Source: Bacteroidota bacterium (GTDB lineage Bacteria > Bacteroidota > Bacteroidia > Chitinophagales > UBA10324). From it: 64,000 nucleotides of DNA. Within the stretch, counting starts at the first letter, position 1. Every line of letters starts with the position of its first letter. The translations under genes and the position numbers were made by a program. Under the pieces are notes generated by a model, which had not been told where the DNA came from, did no database searches, and saw nothing but the letters and a program-made list of their open reading frames with translations. Below are positions 51,653 to 60,470 of the stretch, piece after piece. The stretch is from positions 62,001 to 126,000 of the forward strand of contig BJGQ01000005.1 of the NCBI GenBank assembly GCA_014190575.1, given 5' to 3'.

Positions 51653-52420
51653 TTAGTCAGGTAAAAATTCTACCTCTTTAAAACCATAAGCATTCCATCC
51701 GGTTTCTGTTTCGAGTAGTAATTTTCCTTCAGGATTTAAACCAACAATTTTCGCTTTAATTTTTCCTTCTGAAGTTTTGTATAAATGTTCTTCTTCCAAA
51801 CGATATAGTGCTGACATATAATCGTGTTGCAATTGTTGAATTTCATTTCTTCGTAATTGCAGGTAACGCACTTCAACCTGCTCGGCAATTTTTTCTAAAA
51901 CACCTTCGATAAAATATTCCTTCTTCGTAATCGCCTTAAGAGAAATTGGATTTCCAATTCCTTCCTGAAAATCGATTTGATTTACATTAATACCAATACC
52001 AATGATTGAATGTTGTAACCAGTTTCCAGAAACTGAATTTTCAATTAACATTCCGCACAATTTTTTTCCTTTAAATACAATGTCATTTGGCCATTTAAGT
52101 TTTAAATCTTTTTCAGTAAAAATTTTTAATGCATCATAAACTCCCAATGAAACAGCCTGATTTAAAAAGAATTGATTTTTTGCTTTGATGAAGTGAGGTT
52201 TGTAAATGATACTTGCCAGCAAATTTTTTCCGGGTTCACTTTGCCAAGCATCACCCGAGTAACCGCGACCGGCAGTTTGATTTTCGGCAATGACAATAGT
52301 GCCTTCAGCCACATTTTTTTGCTGCAACAAAAGTGAAGCATACATGTTGGTCGAAAGTGTTTCATCTAACCGATGAATTACTTTTCCGGTGAAAAGAGTG
52401 TTGCGAAATGAGGCAATCAA
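51653..52420 (-). CDS. birA: Biotin--[acetyl-CoA-carboxylase] ligase
   Basis: ENQTAGRGYSGDAWQSEPGKNLLASI; KWPNDIVFKGKKLCGMLIEN. Confidence 0.93.
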   Translation of the reverse strand: MIASFRNTLFTGKVIHRLDETLSTNMYASLLLQQKNVAEGTIVIAENQTAGRGYSGDAWQSEPGKNLLASIIYKPHFIKAKNQFFLNQAVSLGVYDALKIFTEKDLKLKWPNDIVFKGKKLCGMLIENSVSGNWLQHSIIGIGINVNQIDFQEGIGNPISLKAITKKEYFIEGVLEKIAEQVEVRYLQLRRNEIQQLQHDYMSALYRLEEEHLYKTSEGKIKAKIVGLNPEGKLLLETETGWNAYGFKEVEFLPD

Positions 52421-52426
52421 TTTGGA

Positions 52427-52948
52427 ATGATTAATTTTGTTATCAAGTCACCAAAAATAAAGCAAATAGAAGTTTTGAAAGTAGCAAAAAAAACAATCCC
52501 TAAAAAAACAGCGAAGAAGGCTGTTGAGAAAAAGACAGCGAAAAAGAAAACGACAACAAAAAAGGTAGCAGCAAAACGGCAGACAAAAACAAAACCTGCT
52601 ACTTTATCAGTCAATGATGTCATTATCGAAAGTATCCTGGAAAAAAAAGGAGAAAAAATTACAAGCATAGATTTTAAAAAAATTCCGGATACGGCAGCAC
52701 GGTTTTTCATCATTTGCGAAGCAGATTCAACCACACAAGTTCGAGCCATTGCGCACAATGTAACTGCAAAAACAAAAGAAACCCTCAATGAAATTGCCTG
52801 GCACACGGAAGGAATCGCACAATCGGAATGGGTATTGATAGACTATGTGACAACCGTGGTTCACATATTCTTAAAATCGAAAAGAGAATTTTATCAATTG
52901 GAAGATTTGTGGAGTGATGCAATAGTTCAGGAACATAATGACAGATAA
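52427..52948 (+). CDS. rsfS: Ribosome silencing factor RsfS with Lys/Ala/Thr-rich N-terminal tail
   Basis: FFIICEADSTTQVRAIAHNVTAKTKE...VLIDYVTTVVHIFLKSKREFYQLEDLWSDA; tail KKTIPKKTAKKAVEKKTAKKKTTTKKVAAKRQTKTKP; true start may be TTG 52475. Confidence 0.92.
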   Translation: MINFVIKSPKIKQIEVLKVAKKTIPKKTAKKAVEKKTAKKKTTTKKVAAKRQTKTKPATLSVNDVIIESILEKKGEKITSIDFKKIPDTAARFFIICEADSTTQVRAIAHNVTAKTKETLNEIAWHTEGIAQSEWVLIDYVTTVVHIFLKSKREFYQLEDLWSDAIVQEHNDR

Positions 52949-52981
52949 TTTTTAAAAAGAAAAACACACAACAGACAGCTC

Positions 52982-55030
52982 ATGGCAGACAATCAGAACG
53001 AGGATATTGAAAAGCAAAAAGGAAAACTAAATGTGAAACCACCCAAGATTAATATTTACTGGGTGTACGGAATCATTGCCGTAATACTTTTAGGAATGCA
53101 GTTTATTGGTTATAAACCAGCATCGGTTCCTATCAGCTGGGAAAAGTTTAACACCGAAATGTTACAAACACATGATGTAGAAAAATTAGAAGTTGTAAAC
53201 GGAAAAACTGTTGAGATTTATATTAAGAAAGACCGTTTGACTGATGAAAAATATAAAGCCGTTTCAAAAACAAATATTAATACTGTTAATGATGGCCCGC
53301 ATTATTCTTTCAATATTTTAAGCCCCGATGATTTCTCAAAAAAATTAGATGCAGCGCAACAAACATTTGCAGAAGCTGATAGAATTCCTGTGTATCCTGT
53401 TGAACGCGCAAACTGGGGCGATTGGGTTGGAATCGTTCTTCCGATAATTGTGATTATTGGTTTGTGGTTGTTTGTAATGCGTCGTGTTGCAGGTGGTATG
53501 GGCGGTGGCGGCGGTCAGATTTTCAATTTCGGAAAATCGAAAGCAACACTTTTCGATAAAGGAACGAAAGTGAATGTCACCTTCAACGATGTGGCAGGTT
53601 TGGATGAAGCGAAGGAAGAAGTAATGGAAATTGTTGACTTCCTGAAAAATCCTAAAAAATATACAGCGCTCGGTGGAAAAATTCCAAAAGGAGTTTTGTT
53701 AGTTGGTTCGCCAGGAACAGGAAAAACTTTATTGGCAAAAGCAATGGCTGGTGAAGCGCAGGTTCCGTTCTTTTCTATTTCAGGTTCTGATTTTGTGGAA
53801 TTGTTTGTTGGTATCGGAGCATCGCGTGTTCGTGATTTATTTAAGCAGGCAAGAGAGAAAGCACCGTGTGTAATATTCATGGATGAGATAGATGCGATTG
53901 GTCGTGCGCGTGGACGCAATGTGATGCAGGGAGGAAATGATGAACGGGAAAATACTTTGAATGCATTGTTGGTTGAGATGGATGGATTTGCAACTGACGC
54001 AGGAGTAATTATTCTTGCAGCAACAAATCGCCCTGATGTATTGGACCCTGCGTTAATGCGTCCAGGAAGATTCGACCGTCAGATTTCTATTGACAAACCA
54101 GACATCGTTGGTCGCGAGCAGATATTTAAAGTGCATGTGAAAAATGTGAAAACTCCAAAAGATATTGATGTTAAAGGTTTGGCAGAACAAACTCCCGGAT
54201 TTGTGGGAGCAGATATTGCCAATGTTTGTAACGAAGCTGCATTGATAGCAGCGCGCCGCGGAAAAAAAGAAGTAGAGCTTGCAGATTTTCAGGATGCAAT
54301 TGATAGAGTGATTGGCGGATTGGAAAAGAAAAATAAAATCATCAGTCCCGAAGAGAAAAAAATTGTGGCGTATCACGAAGCCGGTCATGCTATATGTGGT
54401 TGGTTTTTAGAGCATGCTGACCCGTTAGTGAAGGTGAGTATTATTCCACGCGGTGTTGCTGCGCTTGGTTATGCGCAGTACAATCCAAAAGAACAATACC
54501 TGTACACCACTGAGCAAATGCAGGATATGTTGTGCATGACATTGGGCGGTCGTGCAGCAGAAGAAATTTCTTTCGGTCGCATTTCAACCGGTGCGCAAAA
54601 TGATTTAGAGAAAATAACGAAGATGACTTATGCCATGATTACCATTTATGGTATGAATGATAAAATCGGAAACATCTCGTACTACGACCCTCATAATGAA
54701 TATGGATTTACAAAACCATACTCTGAAGAAACCGCCAAGATGATTGATCAGGAAGTGCGCAAGCTGATTGATGATATGTATGTGCGCACTAAAAAAATAT
54801 TAATGGAACACCGCGAACAGTTAGAAGCGCTTGCACAAGAATTATTGAAAAAAGAAGTTTTGTTCATGGCAGATTTGGAAAGGTTGATTGGCAAACGCCA
54901 ATGGGAAATAAAGCAACCACCAGTTGTTGAAACTGCAAAAGAAGAAGTGGAGGAAAAGAAAACTGAAACTGCTATAGAATCTTCCACTCAATCAAAAATT
55001 GAGTGGAAACCTGATTTACCACTAGCTTAA
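52982..55030 (+). CDS. ftsH: ATP-dependent zinc metalloprotease FtsH
   Basis: [34 protein letters not shown]. Confidence 0.98.
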   Translation: MADNQNEDIEKQKGKLNVKPPKINIYWVYGIIAVILLGMQFIGYKPASVPISWEKFNTEMLQTHDVEKLEVVNGKTVEIYIKKDRLTDEKYKAVSKTNINTVNDGPHYSFNILSPDDFSKKLDAAQQTFAEADRIPVYPVERANWGDWVGIVLPIIVIIGLWLFVMRRVAGGMGGGGGQIFNFGKSKATLFDKGTKVNVTFNDVAGLDEAKEEVMEIVDFLKNPKKYTALGGKIPKGVLLVGSPGTGKTLLAKAMAGEAQVPFFSISGSDFVELFVGIGASRVRDLFKQAREKAPCVIFMDEIDAIGRARGRNVMQGGNDERENTLNALLVEMDGFATDAGVIILAATNRPDVLDPALMRPGRFDRQISIDKPDIVGREQIFKVHVKNVKTPKDIDVKGLAEQTPGFVGADIANVCNEAALIAARRGKKEVELADFQDAIDRVIGGLEKKNKIISPEEKKIVAYHEAGHAICGWFLEHADPLVKVSIIPRGVAALGYAQYNPKEQYLYTTEQMQDMLCMTLGGRAAEEISFGRISTGAQNDLEKITKMTYAMITIYGMNDKIGNISYYDPHNEYGFTKPYSEETAKMIDQEVRKLIDDMYVRTKKILMEHREQLEALAQELLKKEVLFMADLERLIGKRQWEIKQPPVVETAKEEVEEKKTETAIESSTQSKIEWKPDLPLA

Positions 55031-55071
55031 TTTATTTAAATTGAGTCGTCCTAAAATAAGTTGACGGTTAT

Positions 55072-55848
55072 TTAAAGTAAGTGCGAAGAAAAAAAATCCT
55101 CCAAACCCTCCAAAGGTTTGGAGGATTTTTTTTCTGTTCGATTATTTTGTGTGTGAAGTTTTTTAGGTGTTTTCATTTGTAATGAAGTGTGCGGACGCAT
55201 GGAGTTATAAATTCGAATACTTTGTTCAATTACTTTTTCTGCCTGATTAATATCTTCATAAGTGTGGAGCAGGAATTCAGTTTTTAAGATACCATTGATT
55301 CTTTCTGCTAATGCATTTTGATAGCAGTCGTATCCATCAGTCATACTGGTAATCAAATTATTTCTTTGAAGTAATTGCTGATATTCATCTGCACAGTATT
55401 GTAATCCCCGGTCGGAATGATGGATGAGCGGATGCTGATAGGTTCTGTTGCGCAATGCCATTTGCAATGCACGCATAACTCCTTCTGTTTTTAAATCTGA
55501 ACTTAAATGATAGCCCATTATTTTTCTGCTCACTGCATCGGTGACTAACGACAGATAACTATTGCCTTGTTTGGTTTTCAAATAAGTAATGTCGCTCACC
55601 CACAAGCGTTCGACTGCTTGCGCATGTCTGCCTTTTACCAAATTGGGATGCTTGTGCAACCAGTGTTTGGAGAAAGTTGTTTTCGTATAGTTCTTCAATG
55701 GTTTTATCAGTAAGTGTTCGTGTCGAAGAAAACTGAAAAGTTTATCGCGTCCGACTTTGAGTTGTTGTTGCTTGAATTCTTTTTCCAGCAGATAGTAAAG
55801 TTTTCGTGTGCCTAAGCGAGGCATGAACTTTCGTTTGTTCATCACCAA
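55072..55848 (-). CDS. IS3-family transposase OrfB (DDE integrase core)
   Basis: RLWVSDITYLKTKQGNSYLSLVTDAVSRKIMGYH; HHSDRGLQYCADEYQ; AERINGILKTEF. OrfB reading frame extends upstream to the frameshift site near 56000. Confidence 0.95.
   Translation of the reverse strand: MVMNKRKFMPRLGTRKLYYLLEKEFKQQQLKVGRDKLFSFLRHEHLLIKPLKNYTKTTFSKHWLHKHPNLVKGRHAQAVERLWVSDITYLKTKQGNSYLSLVTDAVSRKIMGYHLSSDLKTEGVMRALQMALRNRTYQHPLIHHSDRGLQYCADEYQQLLQRNNLITSMTDGYDCYQNALAERINGILKTEFLLHTYEDINQAEKVIEQSIRIYNSMRPHTSLQMKTPKKLHTQNNRTEKKSSKPLEGLEDFFSSHLL
55089..55133. terminator. Perfect 19-bp hairpin inside OrfB 3' end
   Basis: aaaaaaaatcctccaaacc-ctccaaa-ggtttggaggatttttttt. Confidence 0.85.
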
Positions 55849-55952
55849 TTGTTTTACTTCCGCACGAATTTTTATTTGCGCGCATTGTCGTTTTTGTTTT
55901 TGATAATGCGATTGTCTGCTTACCCCAAACAGCTGACAGGATTTACTCAGAC

Positions 55953-56348
55953 TTAGTTTTCCTGTTTGCTGGAGTTGCTCTGCTGCCTGGGGGAAGATTT
56001 TTTTCGGATGTTGATTCCGTATTGCTTCTCTGCAATTGCTACAATCGTGTTGAGCAATAAATTTTTGTCGCGCTCTTGCTGCAGAGCTGCCTCCAACTCT
56101 TTGATTCGTTGGTCCGGTGTTTTTTGTTTTGGTGTTGACACAAAGTGTACTTTAGGTTTTGACCAATCTAAAGTACCTAATTTTCTGAGCCATACCAATA
56201 CAGTGCTGCGACCCTGAATGCCATACTTTATTTGCGCTCGCTTGTAGGTTAGTTCGCCTTTTTCTACTTCGTCAACCACTGCCAATTTAAAGCCCAGTGT
56301 GTAATCGCGTTGACTTCGTCGTTTCGCTTGTTGTTCTTCTTGTTCCAT
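55953..56348 (-). CDS. IS3-family transposase OrfA (HTH)
   Basis: RDYTLGFKLAVVDEVEKGELTYKRAQIKYGIQGRSTVLVWLRKLG plus coiled-coil region. Confidence 0.93.
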   Translation of the reverse strand: MEQEEQQAKRRSQRDYTLGFKLAVVDEVEKGELTYKRAQIKYGIQGRSTVLVWLRKLGTLDWSKPKVHFVSTPKQKTPDQRIKELEAALQQERDKNLLLNTIVAIAEKQYGINIRKKSSPRQQSNSSKQEN

Positions 56349-56409
56349 TTGATAAGTTGTTTTTGTGTCAACTTATTTCAGGACGAGACATCATTTATTA
56401 TTTGTCTAA

Positions 56410-57711
56410 TTATTCAAGCATTTTTTCCAATTTATTAATTCTGGATCCCTTCAACAAAAAGTAATACCCTGAAAATTTTTGTTGTTGAAAGTATTTTTTC
56501 AGTTCATCAACATCAATAAAAAGTTTGATTCTGGGTATAGGGGGCTTTAGTTTTTTTGCTGCTTCTGAAAATTCTTTTCCAACTAACCACAATTCCTTTA
56601 AAGGGATAGTTGTTAGTTGTTTTAATATCAGTTCATGTCCTGAGGCAGAATATTCCCCCAATTCAGCCATGTCACCTAGTACAGCAATTTTATTTAAAAC
56701 AGGAAACTCTTTAAAATTTTCAATCGCGAGTTTCATGCTGCTTGGATTTGCATTGTAAGCATCAAGAATAAATGAATTGCCATCTTTTAATTGTTGCTGT
56801 GAACGATTGTTTGCTGGTTTATAATTTTCAATGGCTTTTTTAATTTTTTCTTTACTCACTTTAAAATGAACCCCAATTGCAGCGGCAGCAAGAATGTTTT
56901 CAATGTTATACTTTCCAACCAATTGAGTTTGTACTTCAAAAATTTCCCCATCAAAAAATGAAAGTTTTATTTTAAGATATGGAAATGAATTCAGTGCTTC
57001 TCCCCATACAATTGCATCTTTATAATTTCCATAAATAATACGATTCATTCCTTCTGATTGTTGAATCAAATCATCCTGAAAAGCTGAAACAAATGCAGTT
57101 GAATTATTTGTTTTCAGAAATTCATATACCTCGCCGTTTCCTTTTCTGACACCTTCAATACTTCCATAACCTTCCAGATGATCCATGCCATTATTGGTTA
57201 TAATTCCATAATCAGGTTCTGCAATTTCACATAAAAATTTATTTTCTAAAAGATGATTCGCACCTAATTCAATTACAACCATTTCTGCTGTTGCTGGAAT
57301 AGAAAGAAGAGTCAGCGGGACTCCGATGTGATTGTTCAGATTTCCATGCGTACAAAAGGTTTTAAATGATAATGACAGAACTGCGTATGCCAATTCTTTT
57401 GTTGTGGTTTTTCCATTGCTACCGGTTATTGAAATTACAGGGCATTTTAGTTGTCGGCGATGATGCTTCGCTAATTCCTGAAGAGTAACAAGCACATCAT
57501 TTGCTAAAAATGTTTTCCCTTCAATAAAAAATTGCTGTTCATCAATTATTGCTATAATAGCTCCTTGTTCAATTGCATATTTAGAAAAACTATTTCCATT
57601 AAAGTTTGGGCCTTTCAAAGCAAAGAACAAACATCCTTTAGTAATTTTTCTTGTGTCTGTACAGATTCCTGTTGAATAAATATATAATTGATAAAGTTCA
57701 TTGATTGTCAT
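56410..57711 (-). CDS. murF: UDP-N-acetylmuramoyl-tripeptide--D-alanyl-D-alanine ligase
   Basis: ITGSNGKTTTKELAYAVLS; IIELGANH-like VVIELGANHLLE; DAYNANPSSMKLAIENF. Confidence 0.95.
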   Translation of the reverse strand: MTINELYQLYIYSTGICTDTRKITKGCLFFALKGPNFNGNSFSKYAIEQGAIIAIIDEQQFFIEGKTFLANDVLVTLQELAKHHRRQLKCPVISITGSNGKTTTKELAYAVLSLSFKTFCTHGNLNNHIGVPLTLLSIPATAEMVVIELGANHLLENKFLCEIAEPDYGIITNNGMDHLEGYGSIEGVRKGNGEVYEFLKTNNSTAFVSAFQDDLIQQSEGMNRIIYGNYKDAIVWGEALNSFPYLKIKLSFFDGEIFEVQTQLVGKYNIENILAAAAIGVHFKVSKEKIKKAIENYKPANNRSQQQLKDGNSFILDAYNANPSSMKLAIENFKEFPVLNKIAVLGDMAELGEYSASGHELILKQLTTIPLKELWLVGKEFSEAAKKLKPPIPRIKLFIDVDELKKYFQQQKFSGYYFLLKGSRINKLEKMLE

Positions 57712-57736
57712 GGATCATTTTTGGCCTAAAAGTAAA

Positions 57737-57774
57737 AGTCCTCCGAAAAAAGAAATTGCTTTTTTCGGAGGACT
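57737..57774. terminator. Perfect 16-bp hairpin between murF and gldJ-like genes
   Basis: agtcctccgaaaaaag-aaattg-cttttttcggaggact. Confidence 0.85.
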
Positions 57775-57795
57775 AAAAGTTTTTTCTTATCGAAA

Positions 57796-59304
57796 TTATT
57801 TATTTGCTTTCTTATATCCTTTGCTATCTAATTTTTTATTTGTTTTAACTTTAAAATAATTTCCGGCTTTGGTTTCATTTCCCATTGGGCTACCCAAACG
57901 CGCCATTGCGCAACGGAACCCTAAAGTAGCCAAATCCTGATTTTCATCTAAGTATCGGCGTGTTCCAGGTGACATCCAATAAGCACGATCAGACCATGAT
58001 GCTCCTTTGTAAACTCTTGCCTTGTTATTTATCAAGGAAGAAACACCATATTGATATTCGTTCCACGATGAGCTATCACCATCAAGATAATCAATCACGT
58101 TTGATTTTTTGTAATTCAAGCGATTGATGTTTTCCTGTTCTGTAACTGGAATTTTAACAACACGACCAAGAGAATCTTTGTCAACATGGGCAAAGTCTTC
58201 ATCCAAACTATCTTTATCAAACACATTACCACGGAAAGAATTAAAATCAACATCATCATAAAAAGTATAAGGACGATAAACATCCATGCACCACTCACTT
58301 ACATTACCAGCCATATTATATAAACCATAATCGTTTGGCATGTATGAATATATAGGCGCAGTAATGTCAGCAGCATCGTTTAATCCACCTGCAATACCCA
58401 TGTTATCACCGCGATCGCGTTTGTAGTTAGCTAAGAAATCTCCCTGCCATGAACCATGTTTCGAATCTCTTAGAACATCATTATTCCAAGGGTAAATTTT
58501 ACGATCAGTAATTGTTTCTTCTCCTGCATAAGGATTGTTTCCAATCAAAGAAAGTGAAGCATATTCCCATTCAGCTTCAGTTGGCAAACGATATTCAGGT
58601 AAAAGAATACCATCCTCAATTCTAACTTTTCTTCTTCCTGAACCATTCGGACTTAAGTCTTTCAAATTCTTATTTACAATTCCTTCATATTGACCTACTA
58701 TATAAGCGCCTGTATTGAAGTTATCCTGACCAATCTGATTATTATTTTTATCTAAAACGCCTTTCTCAACCATGATTCCTTCATTTACACGGTCAGTTCT
58801 CCACTTGCAATATTCATTTGCCTGTACCCATGTTACACCTACCACTGGATAAAAATCGTACGCAGGATAACGGAAATAATATTCAACATAAGGCTCATTA
58901 TATGCTAACTCACGACGCCAAGATAAACTATCAGGTAAAGCATTTCGATACACTTCAGGAAAATCAGCTCCGAAAACACGGTTTACCCAGTATAAATATT
59001 CACGGTAATGAACATTGGCAACTTCGGTTTCATCCATATAAAATGAGGGGACTGAAACTGTGCGTGGAATATTATCATTGCTGAAAATCACATTCTGCTC
59101 AGTACTTCCCATAGTGAAACGACCTCCCTGAACTAAAACAAGGTTTGGTCCGGTTTGTTGGCCTCTGAATTTCAGTGATACCTGAAAACCACCCCACTTG
59201 GAGTCGTTATAATTCCAACCTGTGGTTGCAGATTTGTCTTTTTTACAAGAGGTTAAAAACAAAGCACCTAATGTAACGAGTACTAAAGGAATTCTTTTAA
59301 GCAT
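57796..59304 (-). CDS. gldJ: Gliding motility lipoprotein GldJ-like (formylglycine-generating-enzyme fold)
   Basis: LFLTSCKKDKS lipobox; VLVQGGRFTMGSTEQNVIFSNDNIPRTVSVPSFYMDETEVANVHYREYLYW; adjacent to T9SS genes. Confidence 0.88.
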   Translation of the reverse strand: MLKRIPLVLVTLGALFLTSCKKDKSATTGWNYNDSKWGGFQVSLKFRGQQTGPNLVLVQGGRFTMGSTEQNVIFSNDNIPRTVSVPSFYMDETEVANVHYREYLYWVNRVFGADFPEVYRNALPDSLSWRRELAYNEPYVEYYFRYPAYDFYPVVGVTWVQANEYCKWRTDRVNEGIMVEKGVLDKNNNQIGQDNFNTGAYIVGQYEGIVNKNLKDLSPNGSGRRKVRIEDGILLPEYRLPTEAEWEYASLSLIGNNPYAGEETITDRKIYPWNNDVLRDSKHGSWQGDFLANYKRDRGDNMGIAGGLNDAADITAPIYSYMPNDYGLYNMAGNVSEWCMDVYRPYTFYDDVDFNSFRGNVFDKDSLDEDFAHVDKDSLGRVVKIPVTEQENINRLNYKKSNVIDYLDGDSSSWNEYQYGVSSLINNKARVYKGASWSDRAYWMSPGTRRYLDENQDLATLGFRCAMARLGSPMGNETKAGNYFKVKTNKKLDSKGYKKANK

Positions 59305-59364
59305 CTGATTGAATTTGGATGTGTAAAATTGGTTAAACGCAAATGTAGCTAAAGTATTGTTTCA

Positions 59365-60354
59365 TCAAAGTATGTCGGGACATTCAGTGTATCTCTTTTG
59401 TCGTCTTTCTTTCTCTCTGTTTTTTTGATCGCCGAGATTTACTGTTATTGAAATTTCATGGGTGCCTCCACTGTTTCCTCTTAATCCGGAAGTTGTGATG
59501 TCGTAACTGTATGCGGTTTTAAAAACACCTTTTTTTACTCCAAAAATTAATGACAAAGCATCGGGGTTTTTAACTGTGTATCTATAATTGAGGCCTGCAA
59601 TTAATACTCCTGCTCCCGTCATTATGCCTGCATTTATTTGTCGGAATCTGCCTTGCTGAACCAACAAAAAATTAGGCGCGAAGAAAGATTTTGATCTTTT
59701 ATTCTTTTTAAATTCATAACCAAAGTGAACAGCATATCTTACAGGAAGCGTTGATTTTGTTCCGGAATAAAATGAAATGTTAGGTTGAGTGATGTGCTTG
59801 ATACCAACGCCGAAAAAAAGTTTTTTACTGAATATTAAAAAGCCCGCCCCAAAATCAACATAGCTTTTTGTTTGATAGAATGGAGCGTCTTCACCTGTTG
59901 CTTGCGTAACAGAAACCGAGTTCGGATCAATCATGTCAGTAAAAATAAATTTAGCATAATCAATTTTCAATTGAGAATATGAAGTGCTGAATCCGGCTTT
60001 CAATGCATAATTTTTATTCATTTTAAATTGATAGGAATAAAAACCAGTGAATTGTAAATTTGAATATAGACCATTTCCTTGCTGATCTGAAAAAGCAGAT
60101 AAACCGATTCCGCCATTTATTTTTTCAATATCCTGATCATAACAAACCGAGTAGGTGGTATATGCATTATTTAATGATGGCCATTCATTCCGGAAGTTGG
60201 CAATAAATCTTGGCCCGATACCAACGCCTGCAAATGCCGGATTGAGATACAGAGGATTATTCAGAAACTGACTGAACTCTGCATCCTGTGCTTTTGTTAT
60301 TTCACAAAATGTTAGTATGATTGACAAGATTAAGAGGTGTTTAAAGTGGCGCAA
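59365..60354 (-). CDS. PorP/SprF family type IX secretion membrane protein
   Basis: QDAEFSQFLNNPLYLNPAFAGVGIGPRFIANFRNEWPSLNNAYTTYSVCYDQ. Confidence 0.93.
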   Translation of the reverse strand: MRHFKHLLILSIILTFCEITKAQDAEFSQFLNNPLYLNPAFAGVGIGPRFIANFRNEWPSLNNAYTTYSVCYDQDIEKINGGIGLSAFSDQQGNGLYSNLQFTGFYSYQFKMNKNYALKAGFSTSYSQLKIDYAKFIFTDMIDPNSVSVTQATGEDAPFYQTKSYVDFGAGFLIFSKKLFFGVGIKHITQPNISFYSGTKSTLPVRYAVHFGYEFKKNKRSKSFFAPNFLLVQQGRFRQINAGIMTGAGVLIAGLNYRYTVKNPDALSLIFGVKKGVFKTAYSYDITTSGLRGNSGGTHEISITVNLGDQKNREKERRQKRYTECPDIL

Positions 60355-60470
60355 CCGAATGAAGAATTTATTTTTTGAATCAACGCAATATCACTTCTTT
60401 TATTCCGTTGTGCAACAAAAATCTTAAATCCGGAAGACCGTTTATACTTTTAAACCTCCAATTTTGTTTC

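Larger units (their letters stand above)
55042..56390 (-). mobile_element. IS3-family insertion sequence (IS150-like)
   Basis: Terminal inverted repeats TGAGTCGTCCTAAAATAAGTTGAC (55042-55065) and TGTCTCGTCCTGAAATAAGTTGAC (revcomp of 56367-56390), 21/24; orfA and orfB inside. Confidence 0.88.

Noticed and set aside
55042-56390. Target-site duplication of the IS3 element
   Set aside because: Flanking bases (aat / tca, or taaat / tcatt) do not match; boundaries or TSD may have decayed.
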